From positions 1 through 46,271 of the IMG/VR virus record IMGVR_UViG_3300020477_000049: a stretch of 46,271 nt of DNA. One strand, given 5' to 3'. The translations under genes were made by a program, and so were the position numbers. Of this stretch, positions 39,672-46,271 are shown one piece after another. The DNA comes from a virus. The first letter of the stretch is position 1, and every line of letters begins with the position of its first letter. Under the pieces are notes generated by a model. The model worked only from the letters and a program-made list of their open reading frames with translations. It made no database searches and was not told the origin of the DNA.

Positions 39672-39910
39672 TACTCGATCTCCTTACCGTCTACGAGAAC
39701 CGGGCAACTACACTCTAGTATCAGCCGGGCACCACAGGACAGCAAGGGTTTCTTTGGGCTGTAGATCAAAACGGAAGGGCCGAGTACCTCCACTCGGGAA
39801 CCGTAGTAGTTATTTTTACGGTGTTTCACGGTAATCGGGGGAGAGACATCATCGTCTCGGATGTTCGCCCTAATTACATGCTGGTTGACGTGTATTCTCT
39901 TCTTAGCCAT
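39671..39910 (-). CDS. Conserved small phage protein (KKRIHVNQH family)
   Basis: The 79-residue protein starts at ATG 39910; an ATG ten codons earlier overlaps the structured RNA. It begins MAKKRIHVNQHVIRANIRD and continues with TVKHRKNNYYGSRVEVLGPS, then YSPKKPLLSCGARLILEC. I remember this pattern in a widespread small beta-rich family of phages and bacteria of unknown function. It lies directly after the structured region, which may form its leader. Confidence 0.6.
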   Translation of the reverse strand: MAKKRIHVNQHVIRANIRDDDVSPPITVKHRKNNYYGSRVEVLGPSVLIYSPKKPLLSCGARLILECSCPVLVDGKEIE

Positions 39911-39930
39911 AGGTGCGCAACGCGACCTTT

Positions 39931-40138
39931 CCGGGGGCAAACCCCCTTCCTGATCTGGCTGGCGACTGCCTGCTGGCTACGAGTCTAGTGTTTGCCCCCA
40001 CCGGGATGGAAGGTTCACCATAGCCCGGAATTGCATTCACTCGCTCCCAGCATTGGGCTTGCGAGGCCCACCGGGTAACAGTCAGAGAGACCGGAGACAC
40101 CCGCTTCAGATGTCTCGGGCGATGGAGCAAACCCGCCC
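39931..40138 (-). ncRNA. Candidate structured RNA between phage genes
   Basis: Five hairpins follow one another: GGGGGCAAAC with GTTTGCCCCC (39933-39942 and 39990-39999), CCGGG-x-ATGG...CCAT-x-CCCGG (40001-40028), TGGGC/GCCCA (40054-40070), GAGACA/TGTCTC (40094-40116) and GGGCG/CGCCC (40117-40138). GGGGG at 39933 can instead pair locally with CCCCC at 39942, giving two rival forms. The only open frame across it is Arg/Ser-rich and unlikely to be coding. The strand is inferred from the leftward operon. It may be a leader or a separate RNA. Confidence 0.5.
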
Positions 40139-40227
40139 TGTAGTTTTCTTGCCCCGAATTTGTCTCGCCTTCAGCCGATTTATTTCGTCTAGTTGGCAGG
40201 AACATACTAGGTACGATAACCGTTAAG

Positions 40228-40320
40228 TCAATCGTCTCCGTGGTTTTTTTTAGAAACCAGTTCCATCAAAAAGATCCATGCAGTCGCCATTGCAGCAGCC
40301 GCAATGATCAACTTGGTCAT
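40228..40320 (-). CDS. 30-residue membrane peptide
   Basis: ATG 40320 overlaps the stop of the preceding zinc-ribbon gene as TGATG. The product has one hydrophobic segment (about 3-22, KLIIAAAAMATAWIFLMELV) and a polar end (SKKNHGDD). It is a typical single-pass micro-membrane protein, coupled to the Lar-like gene. Function unknown. Confidence 0.5.
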   Translation of the reverse strand: MTKLIIAAAAMATAWIFLMELVSKKNHGDD

Positions 40321-40631
40321 CACGGCACCCGCTTTTTTCTGTGTCCGGGCGTAAAGCGACGGTTCCATTTGAGTGCAGCAAACTCGACTTCGTCAGTCCA
40401 GCTTGTCGACGGCTTGACGTGGCAGCTTCTCTCGGTGCAATGCACCAGCCACTGCATGCCCTCGCCTTCGTCCTCAACGTACATCCAATCGGGATATTCG
40501 CCACAGAACGGACACCTGCTCAGGCGATACAAACCGCATTCATCCCAGATTGAATCTCCCGGCTCCAAGTGCATGTACTTACTGCATCCATTCCTGATGT
40601 CTATTCCACCCTCGAACGCTCCACCGTCCAT
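40320..40631 (-). CDS. Lar-like restriction-alleviation zinc-ribbon protein
   Basis: The 103-residue protein starts at ATG 40631, overlapping the phosphoesterase end by 31 nt; a shorter form is possible. The centre has LSRCPFCGEYPDWMYV then HCTERSCHV (CxxC...C-x4-C), and the end has AALKWNRR, matching the CPFCG...aWNrR order of the Lar family. Lar proteins can relieve type I restriction of phage DNA. Which host system it meets is unknown. Confidence 0.6.
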   Translation of the reverse strand: MDGGAFEGGIDIRNGCSKYMHLEPGDSIWDECGLYRLSRCPFCGEYPDWMYVEDEGEGMQWLVHCTERSCHVKPSTSWTDEVEFAALKWNRRFTPGHRKKRVP

Positions 40632-41467
40632 ATCCGCTTCCTTACAAACAGCTCGTCATCCTTGAACCTCACGACCAGCCCGCCAAACTGCGGTGTCGTG
40701 AGTCTCGCCCCGGCGATCTTCCACACGAACGGCGTCTTGCCCTGCCAGCAACCAGTGACGGCTGCGATAGCGTGCCCCGTGGACGTTCGCCCCTTCCTTG
40801 TTGATGCGTCGCTCCCAGTGGGGATCTCGCACATGATGTACCTGTGTCGGTGGGATCGGATGATAGCATCCGGCGGTCGTCGTCCCCACTTGGCAGATTC
40901 TACGTACTCTTCGATGAGTTCTTTGAACACCGCCGTGGCTTCGTAAGCAGCCGAAGATGTGGTTCCGACGTGGTGTAGGAAATGCACGAGCTTTGGTCCG
41001 CACATTTTCCACAAGTCCCACCGTGCGTGCTGCCCTTCTTCGTTGGGAATGGCACCGAGACGCTTGGCGAGGTTCTCTTCGTCTCTTGCCGACTTTCCAA
41101 CGTGCGCCTCCGTCCCGCGTATATGGTAATAACGTCCCTCGCAAGCCTCCACAATCGGTGCCATGCACTCGTAGGCAATAGCCGCCTGATCTTCGAGGTT
41201 GTGGCTGATTTGGGTGGTGCTTCCGTGGTGGACTCCATCGACAATATCTCCGTTGAAGACGACGGCGTAGGGTTCTCCACGGGTCGCGAGGGGAACAAAC
41301 TCATCCCAGAACTCCCTCCACATCTTCCAGATCTTCCTCTGGAGCTTGCTCGGCTTGTACATCCCGCCCTCGTCCATGAATACCCCGCCGGGGGGGCATA
41401 GGCCGAGACGGCAGCCACAGTGAGTGTCTGAAACCACTACGAGGTTGTTGACTTGTTCTTTAGCCAT
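40601..41467 (-). CDS. Calcineurin-like metallophosphoesterase
   Basis: The 288-residue protein starts at ATG 41467 (GGAGG, 4 nt; a GTG one codon earlier is closer). Motifs in order: VVSDTHCG (D-x-H), FNGDIVDG (G-D), RGTEAHVG (GNH-like, with Glu), FLHHVG and RSHRHRY (GHxH-like). These are the two-metal phosphoesterase ligands. Members cleave phosphate esters or act on nucleic acids; a phage role in nucleotide or end processing is plausible but not shown. Confidence 0.7.
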   Translation of the reverse strand: MAKEQVNNLVVVSDTHCGCRLGLCPPGGVFMDEGGMYKPSKLQRKIWKMWREFWDEFVPLATRGEPYAVVFNGDIVDGVHHGSTTQISHNLEDQAAIAYECMAPIVEACEGRYYHIRGTEAHVGKSARDEENLAKRLGAIPNEEGQHARWDLWKMCGPKLVHFLHHVGTTSSAAYEATAVFKELIEEYVESAKWGRRPPDAIIRSHRHRYIMCEIPTGSDASTRKGRTSTGHAIAAVTGCWQGKTPFVWKIAGARLTTPQFGGLVVRFKDDELFVRKRIWTVERSRVE

Positions 41468-41484
41468 CACGCCTCCCTTGCTTG

Positions 41485-41832
41485 TTATTCAAAGCCTTCA
41501 CAGACACCGAGGTCCGGGGCAATGGCAGAGGCTGGGCTTGCAGCACCCTCTCTGAACAGAACGAGAGCAATCAGGGAATAGACCGCGAGATCCCTCAGGG
41601 AATCCTCAACACCCTCGTTGGAGAGCGTACCCTTCTTGCAAAATGTCTTCAGTCGCGACACCTTGTCGTTCATCCTGATCAGGCACCCCTGCCAAGCGGG
41701 GACGCCGAATTCCTCGGAAGCCCGCACGTTGGCGAACGGGTCTTCGTTTGTCCCGTAGTCTTGCTGTTTCTTGTCGTGGAGGAGTCCCAGTTGTTCTAGC
41801 TCCTCGTGGAAAAACTCGCTGCCCCGGTTCAT
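41485..41832 (-). CDS. DUF1599-like nucleotide-modification-associated protein
   Basis: The 115-residue protein starts at ATG 41832, sharing its A with the giant gene's TGA (TGATG) and with GGAG 9 nt upstream; longer in-frame starts lie inside the giant gene and are rejected. It has KKQQDYGTNEDPFANV, WQGCLIRMNDKVSRLKTF and EDSLRDLAVYSLIALVL, matching the 'K..DYG...' and 'Rm.DK..Rl' plus 'DslrDla.Y' order of the family, which is often linked to hypermodified phage DNA bases. Confidence 0.6.
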   Translation of the reverse strand: MNRGSEFFHEELEQLGLLHDKKQQDYGTNEDPFANVRASEEFGVPAWQGCLIRMNDKVSRLKTFCKKGTLSNEGVEDSLRDLAVYSLIALVLFREGAASPASAIAPDLGVCEGFE

Positions 41833-44800
41833 CAGTACGCTCCAGATGTTCTGTACGACCTGCGGATCTGTCGTCGCGAGTCTCGCAAAGAGGCCCTTGT
41901 CCCGTAGGATCTTGCAGCCTCCCCGGCACTGATGCCCTCGCTCTCCAGCCACGACAAAGCCTCTTGTTTTTCAAGACGCAGCCTCTCTCTTCTGTCCTCA
42001 AGGATAGCCTTCTTCTTCGCATAGGGAAGCCTTTTTTCTTCCCTGCTGAGGCTGGTCTTCAGGTTGGGGGGTCTCTTGGCAAGGATTCTCGCCTTGGCCT
42101 TTATCATATTGCGATGGATCTCGTCTGCAACTGCTGCAATTTCCGCAGACTCGTCGCCATCTCCCCACCATTTCTTGGACAGGATATCCGTTGTGATCTG
42201 CCTAGACCGCTTGTGGGCGTCCTGAATTTTTTCTTTGTCCATTCTTGACGGGTTGTCGACATTTAGGTCGAGGGTCCGACAAAGCTCCGCCGCGAGTCCG
42301 CCAGCCATGCGGCAGTACTCTTCGTACTGATCAGGCGACATCCACGTCTTCTTCTTCTTGATCGTGAGGTACCGGTTGGGTGCCTCTGGACCGGCCCACT
42401 GGTTGTCCGGGTTGTTGACGTTGTAATTACGAAGAGTTTCGTCTCCAACAAACTGGTGGGTCGTCCGAATCTGTGCGGGAACAAGCAACTTGTACAGGAA
42501 GTCGCCCATCCCAAGACCCTTGCCGAAACTCTTGTGCCTCGGGTAGTCCCTTCCCCACATGTCTACTTTCGGGAGATCCTCCACCAGACCCATCGCTGGA
42601 AGCACTTCGGTTCGACGGGCAAGCCCCTCTGCCCAACTGGACAGCTTGTCCGACGAGGTCTCGCCGTAGACCTTGCGGTCTGGCATCCTGTCCTGCGTTG
42701 CCCTTGCCGGTGCCCGGAACAGGTTGGGAATCCAAGACACCGCCATGCTGGTTGCCCACCCGCCAGCACCCGTGGCGAATTCGCCCTGAGCAGTCTTCTC
42801 GACAGCCCGCTGCAAGTCCCCGAGTCCTCTCAGGAATGTCTTCTCCTTGAACTGCTCGTAGAGACCCACGAATGGGTTCGCTATGTCTCCGACGCCCTCG
42901 CTCCGCTTGATAGAATTGGCGACATCCACTGTGACGCCCATGAGTGTCGCGAAAGGCTCGATGCGGGAGTAGCTGATCCACCGGTCGGTAAACGGCAGCT
43001 TGACCGAGTAGGAGGGGAGGCTGCCCTCCCTGCCGCTGGGATACCTTTCTCGCCCCATAACGACGGACTGTTCTGTCCCCGTGATCCAAGGGTCTTCGTC
43101 GTCCTGACCCATGATCATCAGCAGGGGTATCCCGACGAGGATTGCGTTGGCAACATCCTCGCCCAGTTCCCCCACACGGTCCTCGATGATTTCTCCGTCT
43201 TTCCGCATTTGGTTCCACTTCTGCATCTTGGGAAGCCAGTTCAGCGGACTCATCGACACCCCGGTCCTGAAGATGTTCACGGGGGTCACGACAAACGGAA
43301 CAATGAACCGGAGGAGAGGGATGGACTCTCGCGACTCGATAACCTTCTGCCCGACCTTGCCCAGCTTACCGGCTTCCGACAAGGGGGTCTGCCAAGTCTG
43401 CCGGAGAGCCTCGTTGTACGCTGGCATCCATATTTTCTCAGCGCGAACCGCCGGGTCGAGGAGTCCCTCCATGAAGGCTGCCTTGCTCTCGGGGTCCAGC
43501 TTCCCTTCCCTGACCTGCTTGTTTGCGGCCCGGTACGCAAAGCCAGCCGCGTAGCTGTTGGTGAGGCAGGTCTTCATCCATTCGTCCACTGCGAGCAGGC
43601 CCCTCTGTGGCGCACGGACTACCCTCCCGAGGTCCGTCTTGCGCCTTCCGATCTTGAACTGCGGCCCGCCAATGGCAGTCGACTTCCCCTCTGTTATCCT
43701 GTTGGCTCTGGTAGCATCCACCTCAAGCCCGGAACTGAACAGCTTGTCCTCAAGGACGTGCTGCTCTGTCCGCCACGCCTCAAGCCCGTTGATTCTGGCC
43801 TCGGCGATTGATGTCGCGAGCAGGGACTTGACCACCGCCGCCTGCTCCGCAAAGGTGGGCAGGTCAGGGCTGTTGAGGAAGGTGTTGGCTGCGGCGAGAA
43901 TGTTTCTCTTGATGGCGATTTCGTAGGCAGCGAACCCGAGTGTTCCGATAAGGTTGGCAATCTGGGTGGCCGGTCCACTGAGGATGGAGTTTCTCCAGTA
44001 CTCGAACAGCTTGTCGCTCAAGCTGGAGTTGTACTGGCCAATGTTGTCCAGCAGCCTTCTGGCGTCGGACGGGTTGCCGATGATGGTTTCGATCTTGTCG
44101 AGATCCCATCCGCGAGTCTTGAGGAACTCTTGAAGTCCGTGGAGGTTCTTTTTCTTCTTGCTCTTCCCGTACTTCCATTCGTTGAACAGCTTCTCCGCCT
44201 TGTCGTGCCGATCCTTTCTGGCATAGTCAATCATCTTGTCCTTGATACTCTTGGGCGGCGTCATCAGTGCCTCCCCGAGAGCCTTCTTGATTCTCTCTTC
44301 CGGCGAGAGCTTTCTTCTGTAGAAGTTCAAGAGGCGGCCAAGCTCCGACCCAACTCCCAGAAATCTGTCCGTTGCGTTCGCACAGCTTTCAATGAGTTCC
44401 TTGTTGTCCCTGTCCTCGAACCAAGCGTCGTACTCCTCGTCCATGAGCTTGTGGGCGTTGATGACGTCTGTCGTGCTGAGGGTGGCCTTCTTCTCAGCGA
44501 AGAGGCGGATCTTTTCGTTCAGGATCTCCTTGGCATTCGGCTTGGCCCAGCGTGAGTCCGCGACAGCGGTCTCCTTCGCCCAAGTGGTCGGGTTGTGGTT
44601 CGAGTAGTACTTCTCGATAAGGTCGACGTATTCCCTGAGCTTCTCCGGGTCGGAGATCGTACCGGCAGGGATCGACCCGCCCCTCTTCTTGAAGCCCCAC
44701 CGCTTCTTCTGTTCGGCGATAGTTGTCCCTCTGCGGGAGAACTGCCAGAAGCCACTTTGATCGGGGAAGCCGGGGTTCGGGTCAGGCCAGCCCTCGACAG

Positions 44801-46271
44801 GCTTGTTTCGCTTGTCACGCCGACGACGTTCACCTCTGGCCTTCAGCTTCTCCAGTGCCATCTCGTCCGATTCCCGACGCTCAACCCTGTCCTGCCATTC
44901 CTCCATATGGTACCTGTCAGACTCCTCTTGCTCTGCGAGGTTCATCCGCTCTACCAAGCTCGCCCTTCTCTCCAGAAGTTCTTCGAGAACGCTCTCCTCG
45001 AAAGCCTTCTCTGCGTCGTTGTACCTCTGCTCGGGATCTTCGGCCATTCGCACAAGGTTGTCGTCCGTCTTCTTGATGCGGGCGTTTACATCCTCAAGCA
45101 GCTTCTCTTCAGCGGTCATGTCTTCGGCGTTGGCTCTCCTGATGTTCGCCCGGACAATCCCCTGAATCATGTTGATGTCGTCTTGCAGCTCGTTTCTCTC
45201 CACCACAAGATCCTCGATCTCGTCCTCCAAGTTTCTGAAGGTCATCTCGAAGTCTTTGCCGCCCACGATCTTGACGTTCTCAATGTCTGTTGTGAGCCGG
45301 GCAATCTCGTCGTTAGCCACGCCAACACTCTTGATAAGGCTGGCCAGCAGTCCCGGCGAGTGGTCGGGGTGGAACTTCCGAGAGAACTGCATGTTGGCCT
45401 CAGCCTGCCTCTCGATAGCCTTTTCCTTCGCCCTCTTTTCATTCAGGCGAATAACCAAGTGCTGGACCTTCTTGGCCTTCTTGTGCGCCTCCCTCATCTT
45501 CTCGTTGGCGATGGCTCGTGCGGACTTCGGGCTTGCCTCAAGCTGCTCGTCGAGGTTCTCCAAGTTGGCGTCGTGCTGGCGGACCTCTGCGTAAAGGTCT
45601 TCCGTCACGAGATGCAACTGATCCCCGCTAAGCTCGGGCATCTTCGGGGGAGTTGTTGTCCCTATGTTCGAGAGGATTCTCTTGGCCGCTCGCCGCTCTT
45701 CTGCGTTTCCGTCTTCCAGAGCGATTGAGGCGTAGGCCTCGATCTCGTCGAGAAGCTCCGGCGATTGCTCGCCCTCCGCGATGCTCGCCGACCACTCGTC
45801 GACATGGGCCTTCCAGTCTCCCTTGAGGGACTTCCTGACAACCTCAAGGTCTTCTTGCATTTCGTCGTACACCGAAAGGCCTCGCAGCCATTCAGGAATC
45901 TGCATCTCCAAGAAGTTAGCCGAGGCAACAGTCTCTCGGATGAAGTTGGCTACACCGGTAAGCTCCCTCACGTCTTCGTACTGGAGTCCTCGGAGGGAGT
46001 AGCTGACGGGATCGTCCTCCATGTCATTGATCTCGTCCTCCAACCGGTCTATCGCATCCGACAAATCCTCATCCTCGTTGAATTTGTCTCTGTGCCTAAG
46101 CTCCTCCAGCTCTTTCTTCTTGTCTGCGATCTGCTTCCTGATGTTGCCGCCAACCTCCTCGGTCACCTTTTGGAGGGGGGTGAGTAGGCCTTGCTCTTCG
46201 AGCGACTGCCAATTCTTCATATATACAGGAGCTTGGGCTGCTAGCGGTGCCTCGACGGCAGGCTCGGCGGC
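41832..46271 (-). CDS. Giant polyvalent-type virion protein, C-terminal part (runs off right edge)
   Basis: The frame is open for 1,479 codons from the right edge to a TGA at 41832; the start is missing or the true start lies upstream. An internal ATG at 46220 lacks a ribosome site, and the 17 codons before it are in frame and Ala/Pro-rich, suggesting a linker. Residues 1-450 are strongly charged, coiled-coil rich. From about 680 to 1,150 the chain is helical with hydrophobic parts; phrases such as PFVVTPVNIFRTGVSMSPLNW and ISYSRIEPFATLMGVTVDVANS are like the C-terminal region of large polyvalent proteins (LPD38-like, from memory). Probably a delivered protein. Confidence 0.65.
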   Translation of the reverse strand, partial: AAEPAVEAPLAAQAPVYMKNWQSLEEQGLLTPLQKVTEEVGGNIRKQIADKKKELEELRHRDKFNEDEDLSDAIDRLEDEINDMEDDPVSYSLRGLQYEDVRELTGVANFIRETVASANFLEMQIPEWLRGLSVYDEMQEDLEVVRKSLKGDWKAHVDEWSASIAEGEQSPELLDEIEAYASIALEDGNAEERRAAKRILSNIGTTTPPKMPELSGDQLHLVTEDLYAEVRQHDANLENLDEQLEASPKSARAIANEKMREAHKKAKKVQHLVIRLNEKRAKEKAIERQAEANMQFSRKFHPDHSPGLLASLIKSVGVANDEIARLTTDIENVKIVGGKDFEMTFRNLEDEIEDLVVERNELQDDINMIQGIVRANIRRANAEDMTAEEKLLEDVNARIKKTDDNLVRMAEDPEQRYNDAEKAFEESVLEELLERRASLVERMNLAEQEESDRYHMEEWQDRVERRESDEMALEKLKARGERRRRDKRNKPVEGWPDPNPGFPDQSGFWQFSRRGTTIAEQKKRWGFKKRGGSIPAGTISDPEKLREYVDLIEKYYSNHNPTTWAKETAVADSRWAKPNAKEILNEKIRLFAEKKATLSTTDVINAHKLMDEEYDAWFEDRDNKELIESCANATDRFLGVGSELGRLLNFYRRKLSPEERIKKALGEALMTPPKSIKDKMIDYARKDRHDKAEKLFNEWKYGKSKKKKNLHGLQEFLKTRGWDLDKIETIIGNPSDARRLLDNIGQYNSSLSDKLFEYWRNSILSGPATQIANLIGTLGFAAYEIAIKRNILAAANTFLNSPDLPTFAEQAAVVKSLLATSIAEARINGLEAWRTEQHVLEDKLFSSGLEVDATRANRITEGKSTAIGGPQFKIGRRKTDLGRVVRAPQRGLLAVDEWMKTCLTNSYAAGFAYRAANKQVREGKLDPESKAAFMEGLLDPAVRAEKIWMPAYNEALRQTWQTPLSEAGKLGKVGQKVIESRESIPLLRFIVPFVVTPVNIFRTGVSMSPLNWLPKMQKWNQMRKDGEIIEDRVGELGEDVANAILVGIPLLMIMGQDDEDPWITGTEQSVVMGRERYPSGREGSLPSYSVKLPFTDRWISYSRIEPFATLMGVTVDVANSIKRSEGVGDIANPFVGLYEQFKEKTFLRGLGDLQRAVEKTAQGEFATGAGGWATSMAVSWIPNLFRAPARATQDRMPDRKVYGETSSDKLSSWAEGLARRTEVLPAMGLVEDLPKVDMWGRDYPRHKSFGKGLGMGDFLYKLLVPAQIRTTHQFVGDETLRNYNVNNPDNQWAGPEAPNRYLTIKKKKTWMSPDQYEEYCRMAGGLAAELCRTLDLNVDNPSRMDKEKIQDAHKRSRQITTDILSKKWWGDGDESAEIAAVADEIHRNMIKAKARILAKRPPNLKTSLSREEKRLPYAKKKAILEDRRERLRLEKQEALSWLESEGISAGEAARSYGTRASLRDSRRQIRRSYRTSGAY

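Noticed and set aside
39903-40205. 100-codon minus-strand frame over the hairpin region
   Set aside because: Its product is Arg/Ser/Pro-rich with almost no acidic residues and no family pattern. The region is better explained by paired stems.
40250-40504. 84-codon minus-strand frame overlapping the Lar-like gene
   Set aside because: It is a shifted-frame shadow of the zinc-ribbon gene with no ribosome site. A 30-codon frame coupled to the stop fits better.

Overview
The window reads as an almost complete genome of a tailed double-stranded DNA bacteriophage with podovirus-type morphology. It has a large terminase subunit, portal, scaffold, capsid, head-tail adaptor, nozzle-like tail protein, fibres and spike, and Gly-rich or coiled-coil putative ejection proteins, but no tape measure, sheath or tail-tube genes. 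Family calls come from motifs and remembered family patterns; no database was searched. The host cannot be named. The DNA is moderately GC-rich. No integrase, repressor, DNA polymerase, primase or replicative helicase was recognised, so it probably relies on host replication enzymes.

Layout. (1) 1-26.45 kb, minus strand, read right to left: small membrane protein, secreted trypsin-like protease, possible TerS, TerL, portal, HNH-like protein, small basic proteins, scaffold, major capsid protein (terminator), decoration-like protein (terminator), adaptor, nozzle, fibres, beta-helix spike, a 20-residue-repeat protein, two putative ejection proteins, then the N-terminal half of a giant protein with a zinc-protease motif that runs off the left edge. 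(2) 26.45-26.85 kb: divergent control region with nested inverted repeats. (3) 26.85-31.25 kb, plus strand: nine small, probably early genes in seven short units. Each unit has a strikingly uniform promoter resembling the flagellar sigma-28 (FliA/SigD) consensus, and nearly all end in a strong terminator. (4) 31.25-41.83 kb, minus strand: a likely lysis or host-directed cluster (zinc ribbon, SNase, YiiX-like hydrolase, membrane protein, Cys-rich micropeptide, second secreted trypsin-like protease), then RuvC-like resolvase, replication-initiation-like protein, a tRNA-Leu and a 108-nt tRNA-like cloverleaf, SSB-like protein, Sak4-like ATPase, PD-(D/E)XK nuclease with permuted motif order, small zinc ribbons and membrane peptides, a candidate structured RNA, a metallophosphoesterase and a DUF1599-like protein. 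(5) 41.83-46.27 kb, minus strand: the C-terminal part of a giant protein, open through the right edge.

The two edge-truncated genes sit tail-to-head as if the window were a circular genome opened inside one gene of about 2,250 codons. A direct join is one base out of frame, so this needs checking. The most novel-looking elements are the sigma-28-like promoter array with a second conserved element just downstream, two candidate structured RNAs, the tRNA-like cloverleaf, the two secreted proteases with a Cys-rich micropeptide, and the giant edge-spanning protein.
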